Source of the DNA: Ilex aquifolium
Taxonomy: Eukaryota; Streptophyta; Magnoliopsida; Aquifoliales; Aquifoliaceae
Reading direction: 5' to 3'
DNA length: 64,000 bases
Assembly: GCA_951799425.1 (NCBI GenBank)
Contig: OX637401.1
Location: forward strand, 33,033,780-33,097,779
The position numbers and the translations under genes were made by a program. Below the pieces are notes generated by a model. The model searched no databases. It saw only the letters and a list, made by a program, of their open reading frames with translations, and was not told the DNA's origin. How positions within the stretch are numbered: the first letter of the stretch is position 1; the number at the start of each line of letters is the position of its first letter. Below are positions 1 through 10,478 of this stretch, one piece after another.

Positions 1-46
1 TTCTCATTACAATGCCGCAAGAGTTAGCTCAATCCGAGTTCGGGAG

Positions 47-59
47 AAAAAGTTATGTC
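47..59 (+). repeat. Conserved 13-bp half-unit boundary box
   Basis: AAAAAGTTATGTC is identical at the start of half-unit A (47-59) and half-unit B (226-238), giving alternating spacings of 179 and 200 bp through the array. It is the longest exact match I see between the halves. Recurrent variants are GAAACAGTTATGTC in a marker subclass (e.g. near 3835) and AAAAAGTTAGGTC near 35271 and 36029. The retroelement at 56862 inserted inside this box. A protein-binding role is possible but unproven. Confidence 0.7.
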
Positions 60-233
60 CGATATACTATTTCATTTTAAAGGAGGACTACTTATTACAC
101 CAAACTTGCGTTACAATAGAGCCCATGCTAGAGGATTTTTCATGACTTTTGATGTGAATAAAATGGTTAGGGATTCAAGAATTCTTTACAATGCAGCAAG
201 AATCATCTTAATCAGAGACCGGAGTAAAAAGTT
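55..233 (+). repeat. Half-unit A of the satellite monomer (about 179 bp)
   Basis: Runs from one boundary box to the next. It aligns with half-unit B at the start (ATGTC..ATACTA), in the middle (TTATTACACCAAACTT against CTATACCAAACTT) and over its 3' third (GGTTAGGGATTCAAG against GGTTAGGGTTTCAAG, then AATGC.GCAAGA and a purine-rich tail ending AAAAAGTT). The middle segments differ by substitutions and indels. This half holds the EcoRI site and a 64-codon open frame. Its length is close to one nucleosome repeat. The dimeric origin is read directly from the alignment; any role in nucleosome phasing is inference. Confidence 0.85.
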
Positions 234-433
234 ATGTCAGAAATACTAAAGAATGGGAAATTACTTTTTTTTCCTAGTGGAGGGGAATTGGCAATTATAC
301 CAAACTTCCATCACTATTTCGAACTTGTTAGAAGATGAATCACCAATTTTGATCTCAATATATTGGTTAGGGTTTCAAGTTCTCATTTCAATGCCGCAAG
401 AGTTAGCTCAATCCGAGTTCGGGAGAAAAAGTT
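234..433 (+). repeat. Half-unit B of the satellite monomer (about 200 bp)
   Basis: The diverged partner of half-unit A, longer by about 21 bp. It carries an eight-T tract, the variable GGGAATTGG/GGGAATGGCC/GGGGATGGCC site responsible for the 378/379-bp length difference, and the telo-box-like TTAGGGTTT. Its most variable positions are the segments read as GAAGATGAATC, GAAGGTGAATC, GAACATGAATC or GAAGTTGAATC, and TCATTTCAATG or TCATTACAATG. These combinations serve as markers for the higher-order repeats. It has a 68-codon open frame, or a 74-codon frame when the one-base deletion is present. Confidence 0.85.
367..375 (-). other. Telo-box-like motif AAACCCTAA in half-unit B
   Basis: The plus strand reads TTAGGGTTT, so the minus strand reads AAACCCTAA, identical to the plant telo-box and to nine bases of the TTTAGGG telomere repeat. 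It recurs in nearly every half-unit B, about once per 379 bp. Half-unit A has the diverged form TTAGGGATT at the equivalent position. A few copies have lost it, for example TTAGGATTT in the 8331, 15899 and 27639 regions, GTAAGGGTTT near 9077 and 16651, and TTAAGGTTT near 34832. In plants telo-boxes are bound by TRB-type Myb proteins; whether that happens here is inference. Confidence 0.6.
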
Positions 434-1010
434 ATGTCCGATATACTATTTCATTTTAAAGGTGGACTACTTATTACACCAAACTTGCGTTACAATAAAG
501 CCCATGTTAGAGGATTTTTCATGACTTTTGATGTGAATAAAATGGTTAGGGATTCAAGAATTCTTTACAATGCCGCAAGAATCATCTTAATCAGAGACCG
601 GAGTAAAAAGTTATGTCAGAAATACTAAAGAATGGGAAATTACTTTTTTTTCCTAGTGGAGGGGAATTGGCAATTATACCAAACTTCCATCACTATTTCG
701 AACTTGTTAGAAGATGAATCACCAATTTTGATCTCAATATATTGGTTAGGGTTTCAAGTTCTCATTTCAATGCCGCAAGAGTTAGCTCAATCCGAGTTCG
801 GGAGAAAAAGTTATGTCCGATATACTATTTCATTTTAAAGGTGGACTACTTATTACACCAAACTTGCGTTACAATAAAGCCCATGCTAGAGGATTTTTCA
901 TGACTTTTGATGTGAATAAAATGGTTAGGGATTCAAGAATTCTTTACAATGCCGCAAGAATCATCTTAATCAGAGACCGGAGTAAAAAGTTATGTCAGAA
1001 ATACTAAAGA

Positions 1011-4000
1011 ATGGGAAATTACTTTTTTTTCCTAGTGGAGGGGAATGGCCAACTATACCAAACTTCCATCACCATTTCGAACATGTTAGAACATGAATCA
1101 CCAATTTTGATCTCAATATATTGGTTAGGGTTTCAAGTTCTCATTACAATGCCGCAAGAGTTAGCTCAATCTGAGTTCGGGAGAAAAAGTTATGTCCGAT
1201 ATACTATTTCATTTTAAAGGTGGACTACTTATTACACCAAACTTGCGTTACAATAGAGCCCATGCTAGAGGATTTTTCATGACTTTTGATGTGAATAAAA
1301 TGGTTAGGGATTCAAGAATTCATTACAATGCCGCAAAAATCATCTTATTTAGAGACCGGAGTAAAAAGTTATGTCAGAAATACTAAAGAATGGGAAATTA
1401 CTTTTTTTTCCTAGTGGAGGGGAATGGCCAACTATACCAAACTTCCATCACCATTTCGAACATGTTAGAACATGAATCACCAATTTTGATCTCAATATAT
1501 TGGTTAGGGTTTCAAGTTCTCATTACAATGCCGCAAGAGTTAGCTCAATCTGAGTTCGGGAGAAAAAGTTATGTCCGATATACTATTTCATTTTAAAGGT
1601 AGACTACTTATTACACCAAACTTGCGTTACAATAGAGCCCATGCTAGAGGATTTTTCATGACTTTTGATGTGAATAAAATGGTTAGGGATTCAAGAATTC
1701 ATTACAATGCCGCAAGAATCATCTTATTTAGAGACCGGAGTAAAAAGTTATGTCAGAAATACTAAAGAATGGGAAATTACTTTTTTTTCCTAGTGGAGGG
1801 GATGGCCAACTATACCAAACTTCCATCACCATTTCGAACTTGTTAGAAGATGAATCACCAATTTTGATCTCAATATATTGGTTAGGGTTTCAAGTTCTCA
1901 TTACAATGCCGCAAGAGTTAGCTCAATCCGAGTTCGGGAGAAAAAGTTATGTCCGATATACTATTTCATTTTAAAGGAGGACTACTTATTACACCAAACT
2001 TGCGTTACAATAGAGCCCATGCTAGAGGATTTTTCATGACTTTTGATGTGAATAAAATGGTTAGGGATTCAAGAATTCTTTACAATGCAGCAAGAATTAT
2101 CTTATTTAGAGACCGGAGTAAAAAGTTATGTCAGAAATACTAAAGAATGGGAAATTACTTTTTTTTCCTAGTGGAGGGGAATGGCCAACTATACCAAACT
2201 TCCATCACCATTTCGAACTTGTTAGAAGGTGAATCACCAATTTTGATCTCAATATATTGGTTAGGGTTTCAAGTTCTCATTACAATGCCGCAAGAGTTAG
2301 CTCAATCCGAGTTCGGGAGAAAAAGTTATGTCCGATATACTATTTCATTTTAAAGGAGGACTACTTATTACACCAAACTTGCGTTACAATAGAGCCCATG
2401 CTAGAGGATTTTTCATGACTTTTGATGTGAATAAAATGGTTAGGGATTCAAGAATTCTTTACAATGCAGCAAGAATCATCTTAATCAGAGACCGGAGTAA
2501 AAAGTTATGTCTGAAATACTAAAGAATGGGAAATTACTTTTTTTTCCTAGTGGAGGGGAATTGGCAACTATACCAAACTTCCATCACCATTTCGAACTTG
2601 TTAGAAGATGAATCACCAATTTTGATCTCAATATATTGGTTAGGGTTTCAAGTTCTCATTTCAATGCCGCAAGAGTTAGCTCAATCCGAGTTCGGGAGAA
2701 AAAGTTATGTCCGATATACTATTTCATTTTAAAGGTGGACTACTTATTACACCAAACTTGCGTTACAATAGAGCCCATGCTAGTGAATTTTTCATGACTT
2801 TTGATGTGAATAAAATGGTTAGGGATTCAAGAATTCTTTACAATGCATCAAGAATCATCTTAATCAGAGACCGGAGTAAAAAGTTATGTCAGAAATACTA
2901 AAGAATGGGAAATTACTTTTTTTTCCTAGTGGAGGGGAATGGCCAACTATACCAAACTTCCATCACCATTTCGAACTTGTTAGAACATGAATCACCAATT
3001 TTGATCTCAATATATTGGTTAGGGTTTCAAGTTCTCATTACAATGCCGCAAGAGTTAGCTCAATCCGAGTTCGGGAGAAAAAGTTATGTCCGATATACTA
3101 TTTCATTTTAAAGGTGGACTACTTATTACACCAAACTTGCGTTACAATAGAGCCCATGCTAGAGGATTTTTCATGACTTTTGATGTGAATAAAATGGTTA
3201 GGGATTCAAGAATTCATTACAATGCCGCAAGAATCATCTTATTTAGAGACCGGAGTAAAAAGTTATGTCAGAAATACTAAAGAATGGGAAATTACTTTTT
3301 TTTCCTAGTGGAGGGGATGGCCAACTATACCAAACTTCCATCACCATTTCGAACTTGTTAGAAGATGAATCACCAATTTTGATCTCAATATATTGGTTAG
3401 GGTTTCAAGTTCTCATTACAATGCCGCAAGAGTTAGCTCAATCCGAGTTCGGGAGAAAAAGTTATGTCCGATATACTATTTCATTTTAAAGGTGGACTAC
3501 TTATTACACCAAACTTGCGTTACAATAGAGCCCATGCTAGAGGATTTTTCATGACTTTTGATGTGAATAAAATGGTTGGGGATTCAAGAATTCTTTACAA
3601 TGCAGCAAGAATCATCTTATTTAGAGACCGGAGTAAAAAGTTATGTCAGAAATACTAAAGAATGGGAAATTACTTTTTTTTCGTAGTGGAGGGGATGGCC
3701 AACTATACCAAACTTCCATCACCATTTCGAACTTGTTAGAAGATGAATCACCAATTTTGATATCAATATATTGGTTAGGGTTTCAAGTTCTCATTACAAT
3801 GCCGCAAGAGTTAGCTCAATCCGAGTTCGGGAGAAACAGTTATGTCCGATATACTATTTCATTTTAAAGGTGGATTACTTATTACACCAAACTTGCGTTA
3901 CAATAGAGCCCATGCTAGAGGATTTTTCATGACTTTTGATGTGAATAAAATGGTTAGGGATTCAAGAATTCTTTACAATGCCGCAAGAATCATCTTAATC

Positions 4001-7000
4001 AGAGACCGGAGTAAAAAGTTATGTCAGAAATACTAAAAATTGGGAAATTACTTTTTTTTCCTAGTGGAGGGGAATTGGCAACTATACCAAACTTCCATCA
4101 CCATTTCGAACTTGTTAGAAGATGAATCACCAATTTTGATCTCAATATATTGGTTAGGGTTTCAAGTTCTCATTACAATGCCGCAAGAGTTAGCTCAATC
4201 CGAGTTCGGGAGAAAAAGTTATGTCCGATATACTATTTCATTTTAAAGGAGGACTACTTATTACACCAAACTTGCGTTACAATAGAGCCCATGCTAGAGG
4301 ATTTTTCATGACTTTTGATGTGAATAAAATGGTTAGGGATTCAAGAATTCTTTACAATGCAGCAAGAATCATCTTAATCAGAGACCGGAGTAAAAAGTTA
4401 TGTCAGAAATACTAAAAATTGGGAAATTACTTTTTTTTCCTAGTGGAGGGGAATTGGCAACTATACCAAACTTCCATCACCATTTCGAACTTGTTAGAAG
4501 GTGAATCACCAATTTTGATCTCAATATATTGGTTAGGGTTTCAAGTTCTCATTACAATGCCGCAAGAGTTAGCTCAATCCGAGTTCGGGAGAAAAAGTTA
4601 TGTCCGATATACTATTTTATTTTAAAGGAGGACTACTTATTACACCAAACTTGCGTTACAATAGAGCCCATGCTAGAGGATTTTTCATGACTTTTGATGT
4701 GAATAAAATGGTTAGGGATTCAAGAATTCTTTACAATGCAGCAAGAATCATCTTAATCAGAGACCGGAGTAAAAAGTTATGTCAGAAATACTAAAAATTG
4801 GGAAATTACTTTTTTTTCCTAGTGGAGGGGAATTGGCAACTATACCAAACTTCCATCACCATTTCGAACTTGTTAGAAGATGAATCACCAATTTTGATCT
4901 CAATATATTGGTTAGGGTTTCAAGTTCTCATTACAATGCCGCAAGAGTTAGCTCAATCCGAGTTCGGGAGAAAAAGTTATGTCCGATATACTATTTCATT
5001 TTAAAGGTGGACTACTTATTACACCAAACTTGCGTTACAATAGAGCCCATGCTAGAGGATTTTTCATGACTTTTGATGTGAATAAAATGGTTAGGGATTC
5101 AAGAATTCATTACAATGCCGCAAGAATCATCTTATTTAGAGACCGGAGTAAAAAGTTATGTCAGAAATACTAAAGAATGGGAAATTACTTTTTTTTCCTA
5201 GTGGAGGGGATGGCCAACTATACCAAACTTCCATCACCATTTCGAACTTGTTAGAAGATGAATCACCAATTTTGATCTCAATATATTGGTTAGGGTTTCA
5301 AGTTCTCATTACAATGCCGCAAGAGTTAGCTCAATCCGAGTTCGGGAGAAAAAGTTATGTCCGATATACTATTTCATTTTAAAGGTGGACTACTTATTAC
5401 ACCAAACTTGCGTTACAATAGAGCCCATGCTAGAGGATTTTTCATGACTTTTGATGTGAATAAAATGGTTGGGGATTCAAGAATTCTTTACAATGCAGCA
5501 AGAATCATCTTATTTAGAGACCGGAGTAAAAAGTTATGTCAGAAATACTAAAGAATGGGAAATTACTTTTTTTTCGTAGTGGAGGGGATGGCCAACTATA
5601 CCAAACTTCCATCACCATTTCGAACTTGTTAGAAGATGAATCACCAATTTTGATCTCAATATATTGGTTAGGGTTTCAAGTTCTCATTACAATGCCGCAA
5701 GAGTTAGCTCAATCCGAGTTCGGGAGAAACAGTTATGTCCGATATACTATTTCATTTTAAAGGTGGATTACTTATTACACCAAACTTGCGTTACAATAGA
5801 GCCCATGCTAGAGGATTTTTCATGACTTTTGATGTGAATAAAATGGTTAGGGATTCAAGAATTCTTTACAATGCCGCAAGAATCATCTTAATCAGAGACC
5901 GGAGTAAAAAGTTATGTCAGAAATACTAAAAATTGGGAAATTACTTTTTTTTCCTAGTGGAGGGGAATTGGCAACTATACCAAACTTCCATCACCATTTC
6001 GAACTTGTTAGAAGATGAATCACCAATTTTGATCTCAATATATTGGTTAGGGTTTCAAGTTCTCATTACAATGCCGCAAGAGTTAGCTCAATCCGAGTTC
6101 GGGAGAAAAAGTTATGTCCGATATACTATTTCATTTTAAAGGAGGACTACTTATTACACCAAACTTGCGTTACAATAGAGCCCATGCTAGAGGATTTTTC
6201 ATGACTTTTGATGTGAATAAAATGGTTAGGGATTCAAGAATTCTTTACAATGCAGCAAGAATCATCTTAATCAGAGACCGGAGTAAAAAGTTATGTCAGA
6301 AATACTAAAAATTGGGAAATTACTTTTTTTTCCTAGTGGAGGGGAATTGGCAACTATACCAAACTTCCATCACCATTTCGAACTTGTTAGAAGGTGAATC
6401 ACCAACTTTGATCTCAATATATTGGTTAGGGTTTCAAGTTCTCATTACAATGCCGCAAGAGTTAGCTCAATCCGAGTTCGGGAGAAAAAGTTATGTCCGA
6501 TATACTATTTTATTTTAAAGGAGGACTACTTATTACACCAAACTTGCGTTACAATAGAGCCCATGCTAGAGGATTTTTCATGACTTTTGATGTGAATAAA
6601 ATGGTTAGGGATTCAAGAATTCTTTACAATGCAGCAAGAATCATCTTAATCAGAGACCGGAGTAAAAAGTTATGTCAGAAATACTAAAAATTGGGAAATT
6701 ACTTTTTTTTCCTAGTGGAGGGGAATTGGCAACTATACCAAACTTCCATCACCATTTCGAACTTGTTAGAAGATGAATCACCAATTTTTATCTCAATATA
6801 TTGGTTAGGGTTTCAAGTTCTCATTACAATGCCGCAAGAGTTAGCTCAATCCGAGTTCGGGAGAAAAAGTTATGTCCGATATACTATTTCATTTTAAAGG
6901 AGGACTACTTATTACACCAAACTTGCGTTACAATAGAGCCCATGCTAGAGGATTTTTCATGACTTTTGATGTGAATAAAATGGTTAGGGATTCAAGAATT

Positions 7001-10000
7001 CTTTACAATGCAGCAAGAATCATCTTAATCAGAGACCGGAGTAAAAAGTTATGTCAGAAATACTAAAAATTGGGAAATTACTTTTTTTTCCTAGTGGAGG
7101 GGAATTGGCAACTATACCAAACTTCCATCACCATTTCGAACTTGTTAGAAGATGAATCACCAATTTTTATCTCAATATATTGGTTAGGGTTTCAAGTTCT
7201 CATTACAATGCCGCAAGAATTAGCTCAATCCGAGTTCGGGAGAAAAAGTTATGTCCGATATACTATTTCATTTTAAAGGAGGACTACTTATTACACCAAA
7301 CTTGCGTTACAATAGAGCCCATGCTAGAGGATTTTTCATGACTTTTGATGTGAATAAAATGGTTAGGGATTCAAGAATTCTTTACAATGCAGCAAGAATC
7401 ATTTTATTTAGAGACCGGAGTAAAAAGTTATGTCAGAAATACTAAAGAATGGGAAATTACTTTTTTTTCCTAGTGGAGGGGAATGGCCAACTATACCAAA
7501 CTTCCATCACCATTTCGAACTTGTTAGAAGGTGAATCACCAATTTAGATCTCAATATATTGGTTAGGGTTTCAAGTTCTCATTACAATGCCGCAAGAGTT
7601 AGCTCAATCCGAGTTCGGGAGAAAAAGTTATGTCCGATATACTATTTCATTTTAAAGGAGGACTACTTATTACACCAAACTTGCGTTACAATAGAGCCCA
7701 TGCTAGAGGATTTTTCATGACTTTTGATGTGAATAAAATGGTTAGGGATTCAAGAATTCTTTACAATGCAGCAAGAATCATCTTATTTAGAGACCGGAGT
7801 AAAAAGTTATGTCAGAAATACTAAAGAATGGGAAATTACTTTTTTTTCCTAGTGGAGGGGAATGGCCAACTATACCAAACTTCCATCACCATTTCGAACT
7901 TGTTAGAAGGTGAATCACCAATTTTGATCTCAATATATTGGTTAGGGTTTCAAGTTCTCATTACAATGCCGCAAGAGTTAGCTCAATCCGAGTTCGGGAG
8001 AAAAAGTTATGTCCGATATACTATTTCATTTTAAAGGAGGACTACTTATTACACCAAACATGCGTTACAATAGAGCCCATGCTAGAGGATTTTTCATGAC
8101 TTTTGATGTGAATAAAATGGTTAGGGATTCAAGAATTCTTTACAATGCAGCAAGAATCATCTTAATCAGAGACCGGAGTAAAAAGTTATGTCTGAAATAC
8201 TAAAGAATGGGAAATTACTTTTTTTTCCTAGTGGAGGGGAATTGGCAACTATACCAAACTTCCATCACCATTTCGAACTTGTTAGAAGATGAATCACCAA
8301 TTTTGATCTCAATATATTGGTTAGGATTTCAAGTTCTCATTTCAATGCCGCAAGAGTTAGCTCAATCCGAGTTCGGGAGAAAAAGTTATGTCCGATATAT
8401 TATTTCATTTTAAAGGTGGACTACTTATTACACCAAACTTGCGTTACAATAAAGCCCATGCTAGAGGATTTTTCATGACTTTTGATGTGAATAAAATGGT
8501 TAGGGATTCAAGAATTCTTTACAATGCCGCAAGAATCATCTTAATCAGAGACCGGAGTAAAAAGTTATGTCAGAAATACTAAAGAATGGGAAATTACTTT
8601 TTTTTCCTAGTGGAGGGGAATGGCCAACTATACCAAACTTCCATCACCATTTCGAACTTGTTAGAACATGAATCACCAATTTTGATCTCAATATATTGGT
8701 TAGGGTTTCAAGTTCTCATTACAATGCCGCAAGAGTTAGCTCAATCCGAGTTCGGGAGAAAAAGTTATGTCCGATATACTATTTCATTTTAAAGGTGGAC
8801 TACTTATTACACCAAACTTGCGTTACAATAGAGCCCATGCTAGAGGATTTTTCATGACTTTTGATGTGAATAAAATGGTTAGGGATTCAAGAATTCATTA
8901 CAATGCCGCAAGAATCATCTTATTTAGAGACCGGAGTAAAAAGTTATGTCAGAAATACTAAAGAATGGGAAATTACTTTTTTTTCCTAGTGGAGGGGATG
9001 GCCAACTATACCAAACTTCCATCACCATTTCGAACTTGTTAGAAGATGAATCACCAATTTTGATCTCAATATATTGGTAAGGGTTTCAAGTTCTCATTAC
9101 AATGCCGCAAGAGTTAGCTCAATCCGAGTTCGGGAGAAAAAGTTATGTCCGATATACTATTTCATTTTAAAGGAGGACTACTTATTACACCAAACATGCG
9201 TTACAATAGAGCCCATGCTAGAGGATTTTTCATGACTTTTGATGTGAATAAAATGGTTGGGGATTCAAGAATTCTTTACAATGCAGCAAGAATCATCTTA
9301 TTTAGAGACCGGAGTAAAAAGTTATGTCAGAAATACTAAAGAATGGGAAATTACTTTTTTTTCGTAGTGGAGGGGATGGCCAACTATACCAAACTTCCAT
9401 CACCATTTCGAACTTGTTAGAAGATGAATCACCAATTTTGATCTCAATATATTGGTTAGGGTTTCAAGTTCTCATTACAATGCCGCAAGAGTTAGCTCAA
9501 TCCGAGTTCGGGAGAAAAAGTTATGTCCGATATACTATTTCATTTTAAAGGAGGACTACTTATTACACCAAACTTGCGTTACAATAGAGCCCATGCTAGA
9601 GGATTTTTCATGACTTTTGATGTGAATAAAATGGTTAGGGATTCAAGAATTCTTTACAATGTAGCAAGAATCATCTTATTTAGAGACCGGAGTAAAAAGT
9701 TATGTCAGAAATACTAAAGATTGGGAAATTACTTTTTTTTCCTAGTGGAGGGGAATGGCCAACTATACCAAACTTCCATCACCATTTCGAACTTGTTAGA
9801 AGGTGAATCACCAATTTTGATCTCAATATATTGGTTAGGGTTTCAAGTTCTCATTACAATGCCGCAAGAGTTAGCTCAATCCGAGTTCGGGAGAAAAAGT
9901 TATGTCCGATATACTATTTCATTTTAAAGGAGGACTACTTATTACACCAAACTTGCGTTACAATAGAGCCCATGCTAGAGGATTTTTCATGACTTTTGAT

Positions 10001-10478
10001 GTGAATAAAATGGTTAGGGATTCAAGAATTCTTTACAATGCAGCAAGAATCATCTTAATCAGAGACCGGAGTAAAAAGTTATGTCTGAAATACTAAAGAA
10101 TGAGAAATTACTTTTTTTTCCTAGTGGAGGGGAATTGGCAACTATACCAAACTTTCATCGCCATTTCGAACTTGTTAGAAGATGAATCACCAATTTTGAT
10201 CTCAATATATTGGTTAGGGTTTCAAGTTCTCATTTCAATGCCGCAAGAGTTAGCTCAATCCGAGTTCGGGAGAAAAAGTTATGTCCGATATACTATTTCA
10301 TTTTAAAGGTGGACTACTTATTACACCAAACTTGCGTTACAATAAAGCCCATGCTAGAGGATTTTTCATGACTTTTGATGTGAATAAAATGGTTAGGGAT
10401 TCAAGAATTCTTTACAATGCCGCAAGAATCATCTTAATCAGAGACCGGAGTAAAAAGTTATGTCAGAAATACTAAAGA
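1011..10478 (+). repeat. Large higher-order repeat block, copy 1 (about 9.47 kb, 25 monomers)
   Basis: Rare variants in this block reappear in the same order in 10479-18052. GAACATGTTAGAACATG at 1079 recurs at 10547, and the G-to-A change at 1601 recurs at 11069, both 9468 bp apart. TAG at 7545 recurs at 15119 and GGTAAGGG at 9076 recurs at 16650, both 7574 bp apart. The switch from a 9468-bp to a 7574-bp offset is explained by an extra five-monomer duplication inside this copy. Few differences separate the copies, so the duplication looks recent relative to monomer divergence. Confidence 0.85.
3086..6871 (+). repeat. Five-monomer tandem duplication (2 x 1893 bp)
   Basis: 3086-4978 and 4979-6871 carry the same series of marker monomers 1893 bp apart: the GGGGATGGCC monomer (3265/5158), the TTTTCGTAG plus GAAACAG monomer (3643/5536), the AAATTGGG monomers (4040/5933 and 4419/6312), and the CTATTTTATTTT variant (4612/6505). 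Only a few base differences are visible between the two, such as ACTTTGATC near 6406 and GATATCAAT near 3760. The corresponding interval of the second large block (about 12553-14445) has a single copy. So either this duplication arose after the large block duplicated, or one unit was lost there. Confidence 0.8.

Larger units (their letters stand above)
55..433 (+). repeat. Representative 379-bp satellite monomer
   Basis: The first complete unit when phased at the ATGTCC landmark. It consists of half-unit A (55-233) followed by half-unit B (234-433). Landmarks in order: ATGTCCGATATACT, TTATTACACCAAACTTGCG, TTTTTCATGACTTTTGATG, GGTTAGGGATTCAAGAATTC, the boundary box, a run of eight T, GGAGGGGAATTGG, ACCAAACTTCC, GATGAATCACCAATTTTGAT, GGTTAGGGTTTCAAG, and GTTCGGGAGAAAAAG. 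Because 379 is not a multiple of three, the reading frame rotates from one monomer to the next, so no frame stays open across several units. This copy carries CAATTATACC and ATCACTATTTCG, variants uncommon in the array; the second also marks the seven-monomer HOR beyond 36415. Confidence 0.95.

Noticed and set aside
80-90. AAAGGAGG upstream of short frames, resembling a bacterial ribosome binding site
   Set aside because: It is part of the satellite consensus in a plant-like context, often reads AAAGGTGG, and precedes no supported gene.
367-375. Interstitial telomere array
   Set aside because: Only one TTAGGGTTT per monomer; there is no tandem TTTAGGG run.
410-433. CENP-B-box-like site around GAGTTCGGGAGAAAAAG
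   Set aside because: Contains TTCGGG but does not fit the spacing of the CENP-B box consensus, and plants lack a clear CENP-B system of this type.
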